The notes below the pieces were generated by a model. It ran no database searches. It had not been told where the DNA came from and saw only the letters and a list, made by a program, of their open reading frames with translations. Positions 1-8,569 of a stretch of 64,000 nucleotides of DNA are shown here, one piece after another; position 1 is the first letter of the stretch; the number at the start of each line of letters is the position of its first letter. Source of the stretch: Falsirhodobacter sp051195255 (lineage in GTDB: Bacteria; Pseudomonadota; Alphaproteobacteria; Rhodobacterales; Rhodobacteraceae); contig NZ_JBNJLK010000001.1 in assembly GCF_051195255.1 (NCBI RefSeq), positions 310,001-374,000 of the forward strand, read 5' to 3'. Position numbers and translations under genes: made by a program.

Positions 1-1
1 C

Positions 2-820
2 CTGCAACTGGGGTTGGCGATGTGGCCGTTCCTGCTGATGCCGATGGTGGCGGCGGTGCTATCGCTGGTCGTACAGCGCGCCTTTCTGGTGACGCCGAAG
101 AACCTTGCGCCCAAAGCGTCGCGCGTGTCCCCCCTGTCCAACGCCAAGCACAAGTTCGGCCCGGAAGGCCTGGTCGAGTTCGGCAAGAGCCTTGGAAAGA
201 TGATCGTCGTCGGGGCGCTTCTGGTCTGGTTCCTGCAAAGCGAGTCCGACCGGATCATGGGGATGCTGTATCTGGACCCTGCCGGCTCGATGTCGGTGAT
301 GCTGGGCCTCGTGACCCGCTTTCTGGGTCTGGCCTTCGGCGTGGCGCTTGTGATCGGCGGGGCGGATTTCCTGTGGCAGCGGATGCGGTTCACGAAACGC
401 AACCGCATGTCCCGGCAAGAGGTGGTGGACGAGCACAAGTCCTCGGAAGGCGACCCGCACATGAAGCACCAGCGCCGCCAGCGAGGGATGCAGATCGCGA
501 TGAACAAGATGCTGGCCGAGGTGCCCAAGGCCGATGTCGTGCTGGTAAACCCCACCCATTACGCCGTCGCCCTGAAATGGGACCGTGCGGCGGGCCGCGC
601 GCCGGTCTGCGTGGCCAAGGGCGTGGACGAAGTGGCGGCCCGCATTCGCGAACGCGCGGCCGAAGCCGGCGTGCCGATCCACCGCGACCCGCCGGCGGCA
701 CGCGCGCTCCACGCCTCGCTGGAAGTGGGGGACACCATCCATCCCGATCATTACCGTGCCGTCGCCGCCGCGATCCGCTTCGCCGACGCCATGCGCAAGA
801 AGGCAAAGGAACGCGGATGA
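2..820 (+). CDS. flhB: FlhB, flagellar type III export switch protein (5' end outside window)
   Basis: FlhB is the inner-membrane export-gate component that switches flagellar secretion from hook to filament substrates by cleaving itself. The reading frame is open from the left edge, so roughly the first 85 residues are missing. The visible part shows hydrophobic segments, the charged linker into the cytoplasmic domain, and the autocleavage motif NPTH at nt 548-559, followed by the conserved YAVAL segment. The C-terminus is basic (RKKAKERG). The stop overlaps the start of the next small gene by ATGA, so the two are co-transcribed. The identification is secure; only the N-terminus is unseen. 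Confidence 0.95.
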   Translation: MQLGLAMWPFLLMPMVAAVLSLVVQRAFLVTPKNLAPKASRVSPLSNAKHKFGPEGLVEFGKSLGKMIVVGALLVWFLQSESDRIMGMLYLDPAGSMSVMLGLVTRFLGLAFGVALVIGGADFLWQRMRFTKRNRMSRQEVVDEHKSSEGDPHMKHQRRQRGMQIAMNKMLAEVPKADVVLVNPTHYAVALKWDRAAGRAPVCVAKGVDEVAARIRERAAEAGVPIHRDPPAARALHASLEVGDTIHPDHYRAVAAAIRFADAMRKKAKERG

Positions 821-1116
821 AGCGCATCGACCGGTTGAAGAAGATCGCGAACCTGATCCTGGACGCCAAGCTGGCGGAGGTTCAGGCCGCCGACCGCGCG
901 CGGCGCGAAAGTCTCGGGCATCTGGACACGCTGCAGGTGCCGATGATGGTGGAGGATCCGGCCTCGGCCCGTGTCGCGCTGCGGTATGAGCAATGGGCCG
1001 ACACGCGGCGGGCCGAGATCAACGTGACTCTGGCCCGTCAGACGGCGGAATGGCTGGAAGCGCAGGACCGCGCCCGCCTGGCCTTCGGGCGGGCGCAGGT
1101 GCTGCGGAAGCTGTGA
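817..1116 (+). CDS. Small helical protein downstream of flhB, function unknown
   Basis: A 99-residue product with no family I recognise. It starts at the ATG that overlaps the flhB stop, which argues for translational coupling. The composition is Ala/Arg/Glu-rich with no hydrophobic segment, and the heptad-like spacing suggests a long alpha-helical hairpin. That form and its place after flhB resemble FliJ-type or chaperone-like export accessory proteins, but this is only inference. Its stop (1114-1116) directly abuts the convergent fliL stop (1117-1119), leaving no space for a terminator. Confidence 0.6.
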   Translation: MKRIDRLKKIANLILDAKLAEVQAADRARRESLGHLDTLQVPMMVEDPASARVALRYEQWADTRRAEINVTLARQTAEWLEAQDRARLAFGRAQVLRKL

Positions 1117-1569
1117 TCAGCTGTCCTGGCGCATGATGTCCACGATCAGCACGTCGCCGAGCATGTCGCCCAGCACGCGCTGCCCCGCTTCCAGCAGGGA
1201 CCGGCGCAGCACGACAAGGTTGTCGGCGTCGGTGAAGCTGCCCTGGAAGCCGCCGGTGTTGGCGAAGTCGAACAGGACCTGAAGGAAGCTGTCGCGCAGC
1301 TTGGGTTCGCGCGCGAAGACGGCCTCGGTGCCGCCGACGGTCACTTCCAGGCTGAAGGACAGCACGACCATGGAGGTGACGCGTCCTGCCGACACGACGG
1401 GGATGACGAACTGGTTGCTCAGCTTGACGTAATCGTGGTCAGTCGCTTCGGCCTTGGCGACCGGGGCGTCTTCCTCCGGCTCGGCCGGGGTGTGCAGGAA
1501 CAGGCCCGCGCCGACGCCGGCGCCGGCGCCCACCAGGATCAGGATCAGGGGCAGAAGGATCTTCTTCAT
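1117..1569 (-). CDS. fliL: FliL, flagellar basal-body associated protein
   Basis: FliL is a single-pass inner-membrane protein around the stator units that supports motor torque. The 150-residue product begins with one glycine/leucine-rich transmembrane segment (about residues 4-26). An acidic linker (EPEEDAPV) follows, and then a periplasmic domain of typical FliL size. Its start codon overlaps the flgH stop by ATGA, making it the last gene of the minus-strand flgB-to-fliL operon. Length and layout fit the family. Confidence 0.88.
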   Translation of the reverse strand: MKKILLPLILILVGAGAGVGAGLFLHTPAEPEEDAPVAKAEATDHDYVKLSNQFVIPVVSAGRVTSMVVLSFSLEVTVGGTEAVFAREPKLRDSFLQVLFDFANTGGFQGSFTDADNLVVLRRSLLEAGQRVLGDMLGDVLIVDIMRQDS

Positions 1570-2300
1570 CAGAACGGCATCAGGATGTCGGTGACCTGCT
1601 GGCCATAGCGCGGCTGCTGCACGTCGGTGATTTGCCCGCGCCCGCCATAGGAGATCTGGGCCCCCGCGATCTTGTCATAGGTCACCTCGTTCTGGCGGGT
1701 GATGTCAGCGGGGCGTACATAGCCCGTGACCTTCAGATCGCGCAGTTCGTAGTTGACCCGGACCTCTTGCCGGCCCTCGATCCGCAGCACGCCGTTGGGC
1801 AGTTCCTCCACCACGGTGGCGGCGATGCGCAGCTCCAGCGTCTCGTTCCGCTTGGTGGAACCGTCGCCCTCGTAGCTGGAGGAGGAGGAGGTGTCGACCG
1901 CATTGGCCATCGACGCGCCGTCCGGCAGGTGGCGGTCCACCCGCTGCGGGATGCCCAACAGCGAGGGCACCTTCATCTTGTCGCTGCCTTCGCGCGTGCG
2001 GCCCGAGGTGTTCGACATCTCGGCCCGGTCGTCGATCTCGATCACGACGGTCAGGATGTCGCCCCGGTGTTCCGCCCGCCGATCGCTGAGAAGCGCCGTG
2101 CGGTTCCCGGTCCAGAGCGAGGAGGTGGCCGCGGGCGTGGCCTGCTGGCTCGATTCCGGCAGGGGCGTCGCGTAAAGGGCGTGGTACTGGTAGCTGTCCT
2201 GCTGGGCGGCGAAGTCGGGGGCCTTGCCCACCTGGGACAGGCGCCCACAGGCGGACACGCCGGTGGACAGGGCAATCAGGGTGATCAGGGCGGCGCGCAT
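1569..2300 (-). CDS. flgH: FlgH, flagellar L-ring lipoprotein
   Basis: FlgH forms the outer-membrane L-ring through which the flagellar rod passes. The 243-residue product starts at the ATG at 2300 with a lipoprotein signal ending in a lipobox with Cys18 (GVSAC). The body carries the family hallmarks: an SLWTGNR segment, DILTVVIEIDD, a Ser-rich region and the C-terminal YGGRGQITDVQQPRYGQQ. A longer upstream frame exists, but the lipobox fixes this start. It sits between flgA and fliL in one operon. Confidence 0.95.
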   Translation of the reverse strand: MRAALITLIALSTGVSACGRLSQVGKAPDFAAQQDSYQYHALYATPLPESSQQATPAATSSLWTGNRTALLSDRRAEHRGDILTVVIEIDDRAEMSNTSGRTREGSDKMKVPSLLGIPQRVDRHLPDGASMANAVDTSSSSSYEGDGSTKRNETLELRIAATVVEELPNGVLRIEGRQEVRVNYELRDLKVTGYVRPADITRQNEVTYDKIAGAQISYGGRGQITDVQQPRYGQQVTDILMPF

Positions 2301-2308
2301 GGGTTCTC

Positions 2309-2743
2309 CTACAGGCCGGGGCCGACAACCACCCGGCCATCGTTCGCGATGCGACCGGTGACGGTGGTGCGGGATTGAAGGTTCATCACGCGGATCACGT
2401 CGCCCGCCCCGCCACGCCCGAGGGCGCGACCTTCGGTCAGGATCGACAGACCTCCCGCGTGATAGCTGAGAGGGACAAGCTGGTTGCGGTCCACGATCGC
2501 GGGCGGGCCGACATCCTCGGGGCGGATGGGGCGGCCGGCGTAAAGCGCGACCCGCGCCTCCATCCCGACGGCCAGCAGGGGATCGTCCAGCGCGCCGGGC
2601 GTGGTGCCCGGGGCCATTTTCAGATCCTGTTCGGAAATGATGGTTTCGGCCCGCAGGGTGCGGGCGGCCAGAACGGTGTCGGCCTGCCCCGCGAAGGGAA
2701 GAAGGCACAGGATCAGGGCCAGTGCGGGGACCGGGCGGATCAT
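2309..2743 (-). CDS. flgA: FlgA, P-ring assembly chaperone (short form)
   Basis: FlgA is the periplasmic chaperone for assembly of the FlgI P-ring. The 144-residue product has a signal peptide (about residues 1-21, ending GQADT) and the SAF-type domain with LAARTLRAETIISEQDL and a C-terminal TVTGRIANDGRVVV strand. It is shorter than the roughly 220-residue enteric protein because the N-terminal domain is missing, as I recall for alphaproteobacterial FlgA. The start overlaps the flgG stop by ATGA. Confidence 0.88.
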   Translation of the reverse strand: MIRPVPALALILCLLPFAGQADTVLAARTLRAETIISEQDLKMAPGTTPGALDDPLLAVGMEARVALYAGRPIRPEDVGPPAIVDRNQLVPLSYHAGGLSILTEGRALGRGGAGDVIRVMNLQSRTTVTGRIANDGRVVVGPGL

Positions 2744-3525
2744 TTCACCTGCACCGTGGCCGACAGCATCTCGTCCGCGGCGGTGATGACCTTGGAGTTC
2801 AGCTCGTAGGCGCGCTGGGCCTTGATCAGTTCCGTCACCTCGCGCACCGCGTCGACGGAGCTGTCCTCGAGATAGCCCTGCCGCAGGGTGCCCAGACCAT
2901 CCTCGCCCGGGATGCCCTGCATGGGCGGGCCGGAGGCTTCGGTTTCGAGGAAGAGGTTCGACCCCTGCGCCTCCAGCCCCTTGGCGTTGGTGAAGTTGAC
3001 GAGGTTCATCTGGCCCAGAAGCTGCGGCTGAACAGCGCCGGCGAAATAGGCGTAGACCTCGCCCGCGGCGTTGATGGACACGCTGCTGGCGTCGTCGGGA
3101 ATGGTTATGCCGGGGGCCACTTCGTGCCCGTCGGCATTCACGATCAGCCCGTCGGCAGACCGCTTCATCGCGCCGTCCCGGGTGTAGGCGGCGTTGCCGT
3201 TGGGCAGCGTCACCTCCAGATAGCCGGTGCCTTCGATGGCAAGATCCAGATCGCCGCCCGTCTGCGCCAGCGACCCTTGGGCCAGCACGACGGAAACGGA
3301 GGAGGGGCGCACGCCCATGCCCATCTGCACGCCCGTGGGCAGCATGGTCCCATCCTCGGCCGCAATGGTGCCGGGGCGGGCGAGCTGCTGGTAATGCAGG
3401 TCCGCGAAATCCGCGCGGCGGGCGTTGTAGCCGGTGGTCGACATGTTCGCGAGGTTGTTCGACACGGTGTCGACCCGCATCTGCTGGGCCGCCATGCCGG
3501 AGGCCGCGATCTGAAGGGCGTTCAT
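2740..3525 (-). CDS. flgG: FlgG, flagellar distal rod protein
   Basis: FlgG builds the distal rod of the flagellum. The 261-residue product is full length. It has the N-terminal rod motif (ALQIAASGMAAQQ, then VSNNLANMSTTGY) and the C-terminal helix typical of rod and hook proteins (SSVDAVREVTELIKAQRAYE). These two ends pair as coiled coils in the assembled rod. It lies directly after flgF in the operon and overlaps flgA. Confidence 0.96.
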   Translation of the reverse strand: MNALQIAASGMAAQQMRVDTVSNNLANMSTTGYNARRADFADLHYQQLARPGTIAAEDGTMLPTGVQMGMGVRPSSVSVVLAQGSLAQTGGDLDLAIEGTGYLEVTLPNGNAAYTRDGAMKRSADGLIVNADGHEVAPGITIPDDASSVSINAAGEVYAYFAGAVQPQLLGQMNLVNFTNAKGLEAQGSNLFLETEASGPPMQGIPGEDGLGTLRQGYLEDSSVDAVREVTELIKAQRAYELNSKVITAADEMLSATVQVK

Positions 3526-3534
3526 GGGCGGTCC

Positions 3535-4245
3535 TTATTGTCCAAGTGTCTGGATGGCGGTTTTCAGGCGGTCATCCTCGCGGTCGAGGAAGCTTTGCCC
3601 CATTTCATAGGCGCGCTGGACCTGGATCATCCGGGCGACTTCCCCGATGGGATCGACGTTCGAATCTTCCAGGCTGCCTTGCAGGATCGTGCCGTCGGCG
3701 GGTTCGGTGTCCCCCGCTTCGAACAGCGTGCCGCCTTCGTGCCGCAGGGCGTTGCGGTCGGTGGGCAGGAACAGGCCGATCCGAGCCAAAGGCTGGCCTT
3801 CGGCAGACAGCGTGCCGTCCTGCGCCACGGAGACGGGGCCCGCGTCGGGCGGCACCATGATGGGCGCGCCGCCATCGTCCAGAAGGGCATGACCGTCGGC
3901 GTTCACCAGCATCCCCTCGGCCGAGGGGGTGAAGCTGCCGGCCCGCGTCAGGCGTTCCCCGTCCGGCGTCTGGACGGCAAAGAACCCGTCGCCCCGGATC
4001 GCGAAATCGAATGGCGCGCCGGTCGTGGTCAGGCCGCCTTCCGTCAGGTCGATCTGGCGGGTGGAGGCGGTGGCCATCGACAGCGAAGGCGCCTCCTCCA
4101 GCCGCTTCACATGTTCGGAAAACACCACGCCCTCGCGGCGGAAGCCGGTGGTGGACAGGTTGGCGATGTTGTTCGCGACCGTCTGCATCTGATGCATCAG
4201 GCCCGATTGCCGCGTCAGCGTGACGTAACCCGACGCCTCCATCAC
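3535..4245 (-). CDS. flgF: FlgF, flagellar proximal rod protein
   Basis: FlgF is a proximal rod subunit. The 236-residue product carries the rod N-terminus (VANNIANLSTTGFRREG), a central GAPFDFAIRGDGFFAVQTPDG segment found in FlgF/FlgG-type proteins, and the C-terminal SNVDPIGEVARMIQVQRAYE helix. Position between fliQ and flgG supports FlgF rather than a second FlgG. Its start overlaps the fliQ stop. Confidence 0.93.
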   Translation of the reverse strand: MMEASGYVTLTRQSGLMHQMQTVANNIANLSTTGFRREGVVFSEHVKRLEEAPSLSMATASTRQIDLTEGGLTTTGAPFDFAIRGDGFFAVQTPDGERLTRAGSFTPSAEGMLVNADGHALLDDGGAPIMVPPDAGPVSVAQDGTLSAEGQPLARIGLFLPTDRNALRHEGGTLFEAGDTEPADGTILQGSLEDSNVDPIGEVARMIQVQRAYEMGQSFLDREDDRLKTAIQTLGQ

Positions 4246-4508
4246 GGACCCACGATCCGGGGCAGCACCCCGGTCTGGAAGAAGGCCACGAGGGTGGAGG
4301 TCATGAAGCTCATCGACACCCAGAAGACGGCCAGCATCGTGGCCACCTTCGGCACGAAGGTCAGCGTCATTTCCTGCACCGAGGTGAGGGCTTGGAACAG
4401 GCCGATGACCACGCCCGCGATCAGCGCCACCGCCAGAAGCGGGGCCGAGATCTGGACCGAGATCCAGAGCGCCTGACGCAGCATGTCGAAGATTGCGTTC
4501 TCGTTCAT
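4242..4508 (-). CDS. fliQ: FliQ, flagellar export gate subunit
   Basis: FliQ is a small membrane component of the flagellar export gate, assembling with FliP and FliR. The 88-residue product has two long hydrophobic segments separated by the conserved LFQALTSVQEMTLTFVPK motif. Length matches the family. It sits between fliE and flgF, a common arrangement in Rhodobacterales clusters. fliP and fliR are not in the window. Confidence 0.96.
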   Translation of the reverse strand: MNENAIFDMLRQALWISVQISAPLLAVALIAGVVIGLFQALTSVQEMTLTFVPKVATMLAVFWVSMSFMTSTLVAFFQTGVLPRIVGP

Positions 4509-4510
4509 GG

Positions 4511-4783
4511 TCAGATCTGCATCCGCAGGATTTCCTGATAGGCGGCGACGACCTTGTCGCGCACCGTCACGGCGGTTTCGACGGCCATCTCGGACGCTGA
4601 CAGCGCCTGCACCAGGGCGTGCGGATCGGCGCCGCCGGTCATGGCGGCCGCGGCCGTGCTTTCGCCCTGCTGAAGCACCTTGGTGAAATCGCTGGCGGCG
4701 CCCAGAAGGCCGCCGGCGGCAGGCTCCGTCGCGGGGCGTGCCTTGACATAGCCCTGCGCGGCAAAGGTTGCGCTGATATCCAT
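4511..4783 (-). CDS. fliE: FliE, hook-basal body junction protein
   Basis: FliE connects the MS ring to the proximal rod and is the first rod component exported. The 90-residue product shows the family C-terminal helix with ASEMAVETAVTVRDKVVAAYQEIL, which is where FliE proteins are most conserved. Its place between flgC and fliQ is typical. Confidence 0.93.
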   Translation of the reverse strand: MDISATFAAQGYVKARPATEPAAGGLLGAASDFTKVLQQGESTAAAAMTGGADPHALVQALSASEMAVETAVTVRDKVVAAYQEILRMQI

Positions 4784-4795
4784 TCCGGACCCTTT

Positions 4796-5173
4796 TTAAC
4801 GGCGAAGAAGGTCGAACAGGCCCTGCGTCATCTGACGCGCCTGGTCGAACATGCGAAGATTGGCCTCGTAGCTGCGCTGCGCTTCACGCGCGTCGGCGAT
4901 TTCCACCACGAGATCGACGTTGGAGCTGTCGAAATGCCCGGTGTCGTCGGCCAGCGGGTTCGAGGGGTCGTAGACGCTGGTCAGCGGGCTGCGGTCCAGC
5001 TGCACAGGGCCGGTGGCGACCCCGCCCTGCAGCGTTTCGGCAAAGCTGACGGTCTTGCGGTGATAGCCGGGCGTGTCGGCGTTCGCGATGTTTTCCGACA
5101 CGTGGCGCAGGCGCTGCGTTTGCGCCGTCATCCCCGAGGCGGACAGAGAAAGGGACTGGAGAAGATCGCTCAT
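4796..5173 (-). CDS. flgC: FlgC, flagellar proximal rod protein
   Basis: FlgC is a proximal rod subunit. The 125-residue product contains the rod N-terminal signature (SLSASGMTAQTQRL, then ENIANADTPGYHRK) and a C-terminal SSNVDLVVEIADAREAQRSYE helix. Start at 5173 overlaps the flgB stop by ATGA. A much longer open frame continues upstream but is antisense read-through of fliI and flgB. Confidence 0.94.
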   Translation of the reverse strand: MSDLLQSLSLSASGMTAQTQRLRHVSENIANADTPGYHRKTVSFAETLQGGVATGPVQLDRSPLTSVYDPSNPLADDTGHFDSSNVDLVVEIADAREAQRSYEANLRMFDQARQMTQGLFDLLRR

Positions 5174-5547
5174 CCCTTGTTGCCCAGGCTGGCGCGCAGG
5201 ATGTCGGACGTGGCCTGATAGACGGACAACGCCATGTCGTGTTCTTGCCGGATGTTGACCGCGCGCACCATTTCCTGATCCAGGGAAACGGTATTGCCGT
5301 TCGGATCCTCGGCCACGGAGGATTGCACGATCTGCGCCGTGGCGGACGCGCCGCCGCCGATATGGCCGGGGCGCGTGGCCCGCAGGCCGCCCGCCTCGGC
5401 ATAGCTCTGGCCGAAATCGGCCAGGTCCCGCGCCTTGTAACCGGGCGTGTCGGCGTTGGCGATGTTCTGCGACACCAGCCCTTGCCGCGCGCCGGCATGT
5501 TCCGCCATGGCATGCGCCATCTTCACGATCTTCAAACTCTCGAACAT
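5170..5547 (-). CDS. flgB: FlgB, flagellar proximal rod protein
   Basis: FlgB is a proximal rod subunit and the first gene of the minus-strand rod operon. The chosen start gives 125 residues beginning MFESLKIVKMA; a GGGAG ribosome binding site lies at suitable spacing on the minus strand. An in-frame start 10 codons upstream is less likely. The rod signature (VSQNIANADTPGYKARDL) is present. The 80-bp gap to the divergent fliI must hold promoters for both directions. Confidence 0.93.
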   Translation of the reverse strand: MFESLKIVKMAHAMAEHAGARQGLVSQNIANADTPGYKARDLADFGQSYAEAGGLRATRPGHIGGGASATAQIVQSSVAEDPNGNTVSLDQEMVRAVNIRQEHDMALSVYQATSDILRASLGNKG

Positions 5548-5627
5548 CGGGGTTTCTCCCTCGATCACCTTCACCAAGGCTTAAGGGTGATTCCTTTAGA
5601 AAGCGTAAGCATCGGAAAGGATGGATC

Positions 5628-6923
5628 ATGTCCGCATCGTTCAGCCGGCTGACCGCGCGTCTGGCCCGCATCTCCCCCCTGCGCCGGGTGGGGCGCATCG
5701 CGTTTCTGGGCGGGGGCGCCATCCGGGTGTCCGGCCTGTCGGACGTGGCGGCGCTGGGCGACCGGGTGACCATCGCCAACCGCTGCGGAGGAGAGGTGGT
5801 GGAACTGTCCGCCGACACCCTGACCGTCATGGCCGACGACGCGACCGAGGGGCTGGCCATCGACGATCCCGTGCTTCTGGAAGGGGCGGCCGTGCTGTCG
5901 CCGGATGACAGCTGGATCGGGCGGGTGATCGATCCCCTTGGCCGCCCGCTGGACGATCGCCCGCTGATGGAGGGCCCCCTGCCCCGCAGCCTGCGGGCCG
6001 CCCCCCCGCCCCCGGCGCATCGGCGCCCGATGGGCGCGCGGCTGGCCACGGGAATGGCGGTGTTCGACACGCTTCTGCCGCTGGTGCGGGGCCAGCGAAT
6101 CGGGTTGTTCGCCGGTTCCGGGGTGGGCAAGTCGACGCTGCTGGCCGGTTTTGCGCGGGGGGTGCAGGCCGATCTGGTGGTGATCGCGCTGGTGGGCGAA
6201 CGCGGGCGCGAGGTGCGGGAGTTCGTGGAGCATGTGCTGGGTGCCGACGGCATGGCCCGCGCGGTGGTCGTGGCCGCCACCTCGGACCGGTCGCCCGCGA
6301 TCCGCCGGCGTTGCGCGCTGGCCGCGATGACGGTGGCCGAACATTTCCGCGATCAGGGACGGCATGTGCTGCTGCTGGCCGATTCCATCACCCGTTTCGC
6401 CGAAGCGCATCGCGAAATGGCCGTGGCGGGGGGTGAGGCGGCTTCGCTTCGCGGCTACCCCCCGTCCACCAGCCATGCGATCATGTCGCTGGCGGAACGC
6501 GCGGGACCGGGGGCCGAAGGCCAAGGCGACATCACTGCCGTCTTCAGCGTGCTGGTCGCGGGATCGGACATGGAGGAGCCTGTGGCCGACATCCTGCGCG
6601 GGACCATCGACGGCCACGTGGTGATGGATCGCAGCATCGCCGAACGCGGGCGCTTTCCGGCGGTGGACCTGTTGCGGTCCGTGTCGCGCAGTTTGCCAAA
6701 GGCGGCAACGGAGCACGAGAACAAGCAGATCGCCCGCGCACGGCAGGTTCTGGGCGCATGGGACCGGGCCGAGATGATGGTGCAGGCGGGCTTGTACGCG
6801 AAGGGATCAGACCCGCAGGTAGATCTCGCCGTGCGTTTGTGGCCGAAGCTGGATGCCTTTCTGGCCGAATCCTCTTCCAGCGTCACCCACGCGTTCCAGC
6901 GGCTGGAAGACGCACTGCGCTAA
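5628..6923 (+). CDS. fliI: FliI, flagellar export ATPase
   Basis: FliI is the cytoplasmic ATPase of the flagellar type III export apparatus, related to the F1 beta subunit. The 431-residue product has the P-loop GSGVGKS (about residues 163-169), a Walker B region with LLLADSITRFAEAHRE (about 244-260), and a TAVFSVLVAGSDMEEPVADILRGTIDGH-like block written across residues 300-330. It is transcribed away from flgB. Its stop overlaps the convergent DUF1217 gene stop within the four bases 6920-6923. Confidence 0.95.
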   Translation: MSASFSRLTARLARISPLRRVGRIAFLGGGAIRVSGLSDVAALGDRVTIANRCGGEVVELSADTLTVMADDATEGLAIDDPVLLEGAAVLSPDDSWIGRVIDPLGRPLDDRPLMEGPLPRSLRAAPPPPAHRRPMGARLATGMAVFDTLLPLVRGQRIGLFAGSGVGKSTLLAGFARGVQADLVVIALVGERGREVREFVEHVLGADGMARAVVVAATSDRSPAIRRRCALAAMTVAEHFRDQGRHVLLLADSITRFAEAHREMAVAGGEAASLRGYPPSTSHAIMSLAERAGPGAEGQGDITAVFSVLVAGSDMEEPVADILRGTIDGHVVMDRSIAERGRFPAVDLLRSVSRSLPKAATEHENKQIARARQVLGAWDRAEMMVQAGLYAKGSDPQVDLAVRLWPKLDAFLAESSSSVTHAFQRLEDALR

Positions 6924-7741
6924 CGCAGAATCGAGAAAATGTTGTTGGCCGATCCGCCCGCTTGCAGGATCTGCAACGCGGGCGAGGTCGCGGTGTTGGC
7001 GCTGCCTGCGATCTGCGACATGGTCAGGAAGCGCTTCAGCAGCTTGTCCATCTGCTTGGGGTCGGAAAGCGTGGAAAGCGACTCCGTGCCCATCAGCCCT
7101 TCGAACTTGTTCTGAATCTGGCGGACCTGCTGGTCCAGGTCGATCGAGGCGAAGGCCGTCGGCAGGTTGAACGCCGTCTGCATCACCTGACGCAGCGGCT
7201 CCGACCCCAGCACCGTGTACCACTTGGTCAGGTCGCTGGAGTCCTTCTTGGCCAGTTCGGTCAGTTCGCGCTGCGCGTTCATGGCAAGGCGCATGTCGCT
7301 GTCCTGCTCCCCCACCGCGGTTTCGAACTGCTGGTCGGAATAGCGGGACAGGATCTTGTCGGCGAATCCGGCCTCGGTCGTCTTCGGGCCCTTGGCGTTG
7401 TCAAAGCCGAACGCCTCGGACAAGGCGAGGTAGGTCTTGTCCGAAAGACGGTTGGCCAAGGCCGCCTTTTCCGTCGTCCCCTCCTCCAGCACCTTGCGGA
7501 CGAAGAAGGTGTTGTTGATGTCCCCGTCCAGCCCGAAGGCGCCCAGCGCAACCTTCAGCAGGCGGCGGTCGGACACCAGATCTTCGGCCGTGCGGACATT
7601 GCCGATGTTCTCGCGAAAATAGGCTTCTTCCCGCTGCATGGTAGAGGAGGAGTCGAACGCCTCCTTCTGCTGGTCCATGGTGCGCTGAAGAAAGGCCCAG
7701 CCGCCATAGCCGGACATCGGGACGATCGGGGTGAAGCTCAT
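6920..7741 (-). CDS. DUF1217 family protein in the flagellar cluster
   Basis: A 273-residue protein of the DUF1217 type, which in alphaproteobacteria recurs beside flagellar genes. It has no signal peptide or membrane segment and is mostly alpha-helical and polar. An N-terminal GGWAFLQRTMDQQ segment and several FRENIGNV/LVSDRRLL-type helical motifs are visible. It overlaps flbT by ATGA and so is co-expressed with flbT and flaF. A role in flagellar assembly or filament regulation is inferred from this position only; the molecular function is unknown. Confidence 0.75.
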   Translation of the reverse strand: MSFTPIVPMSGYGGWAFLQRTMDQQKEAFDSSSTMQREEAYFRENIGNVRTAEDLVSDRRLLKVALGAFGLDGDINNTFFVRKVLEEGTTEKAALANRLSDKTYLALSEAFGFDNAKGPKTTEAGFADKILSRYSDQQFETAVGEQDSDMRLAMNAQRELTELAKKDSSDLTKWYTVLGSEPLRQVMQTAFNLPTAFASIDLDQQVRQIQNKFEGLMGTESLSTLSDPKQMDKLLKRFLTMSQIAGSANTATSPALQILQAGGSANNIFSILR

Positions 7742-8142
7742 GCCTCGTGGGCCGCCAACAACCTCTCCTCCCGCGGGAGGAGGGTGCGGAGCGTCTTCAG
7801 CGCGCTGTAGAACTGCTGCGTCAGGACCGCGCTGGTGGCTTCGGTCAGCAGGGCCCGGCTGTCGGGGTCGGTCAGCACCTGGCTCAACTGCTCGATCCCC
7901 ATCAGCAACTGGCGACGGGCGAGCATCGGTTCGGCATCCCCGGATAGGACCAGCTGCGCGATGTAGCAGACGCGGCGCACGGGCGTGTTGGCCTGATCGG
8001 CGGGAATCGCATCACGCAGGCGCAGGATATGGGCATTCGGCGTCTTCACCGCCAGCCGCGTGCGACGATCGCCGTTTTCGATCACCGCGCCGTTGATCAG
8101 CACGCGTTCGTTGGGGCCCAGCTTCAGGACAAGACCGGTCAT
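7738..8142 (-). CDS. flbT: FlbT, post-transcriptional regulator of flagellin
   Basis: FlbT binds the flagellin mRNA leader and represses flagellin synthesis until the hook is complete in Caulobacter. The 134-residue product starts MTGLVLKLGPNERVLINGAVIENGD, the conserved family opening, and contains PVRRVCYIAQLVLSGD. The start at 8142 has a GGGAGG-like ribosome binding site inside the flaF end and overlaps the flaF stop. It lies between DUF1217 and flaF. Confidence 0.93.
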   Translation of the reverse strand: MTGLVLKLGPNERVLINGAVIENGDRRTRLAVKTPNAHILRLRDAIPADQANTPVRRVCYIAQLVLSGDAEPMLARRQLLMGIEQLSQVLTDPDSRALLTEATSAVLTQQFYSALKTLRTLLPREERLLAAHEA

Positions 8143-8507
8143 GCCGCCTCCCCCCGCAGTCCGCGCATGACGGAAGTGTTGATGTCGATCAGAACCTCCA
8201 GCCCGACATCTTTCTTCAAGGCCTTGGGCGTGTGCTGGGCGGTGAACTTGAACAAATAGAACAGCTGCGCCTTCAAGGCGGCGGGAAAGCCGTTCCCTTC
8301 GCGCCCCAGATCGGCGGCCAGCGCCATCCAAAGCCGCTGGTTGTCGTGCAGGGCCTTCGCATAGGCGGAAAATGCGGTGTCACGCTGCGCGGTGGCGGCG
8401 GTCAGCGCGCGGGTCACGCGGGCGAAGGCGTCATATTCGATGCTGCGCGCGTTGCGCAGGGGGGCGTCCGTGCGCCCATAGGCGCCGTGCGGATGATAGG
8501 CGTTCAA
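8139..8507 (-). CDS. flaF: FlaF, flagellin synthesis regulator
   Basis: FlaF is the partner of FlbT and promotes flagellin translation or secretion in alphaproteobacteria. The 122-residue product has the family features: an IEYDAFARVTRAL segment, LWMALAADLGREGN and LFYLFKFTAQHTPKAL. It is directly downstream of the flagellin gene, separated by 62 bp containing a strong hairpin, and overlaps flbT. Confidence 0.92.
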   Translation of the reverse strand: MNAYHPHGAYGRTDAPLRNARSIEYDAFARVTRALTAATAQRDTAFSAYAKALHDNQRLWMALAADLGREGNGFPAALKAQLFYLFKFTAQHTPKALKKDVGLEVLIDINTSVMRGLRGEAA

Positions 8508-8535
8508 TCCGGTTTCTCCCGATTGGGTTCAGGTT

Positions 8536-8561
8536 GGGGGCCGGACATGCGCCCGGCCCCC
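8536..8561 (-). other. Strong GC hairpin between flagellin and flaF
   Basis: A perfect 9-bp stem (GGGGGCCGG at 8536-8544 paired with CCGGCCCCC at 8553-8561) lies just after the flagellin stop. There is no T-run after it on the minus strand, so it is more likely to stabilise the flagellin mRNA 3' end or reduce read-through into flaF than to be a complete intrinsic terminator. Confidence 0.5.
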
Positions 8562-8569
8562 GTCTGCGC

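Noticed and set aside
5548..5627. CtrA box between flgB and fliI
   Set aside because: TTAA and TTTAG are present but the spacing is not seven bases.
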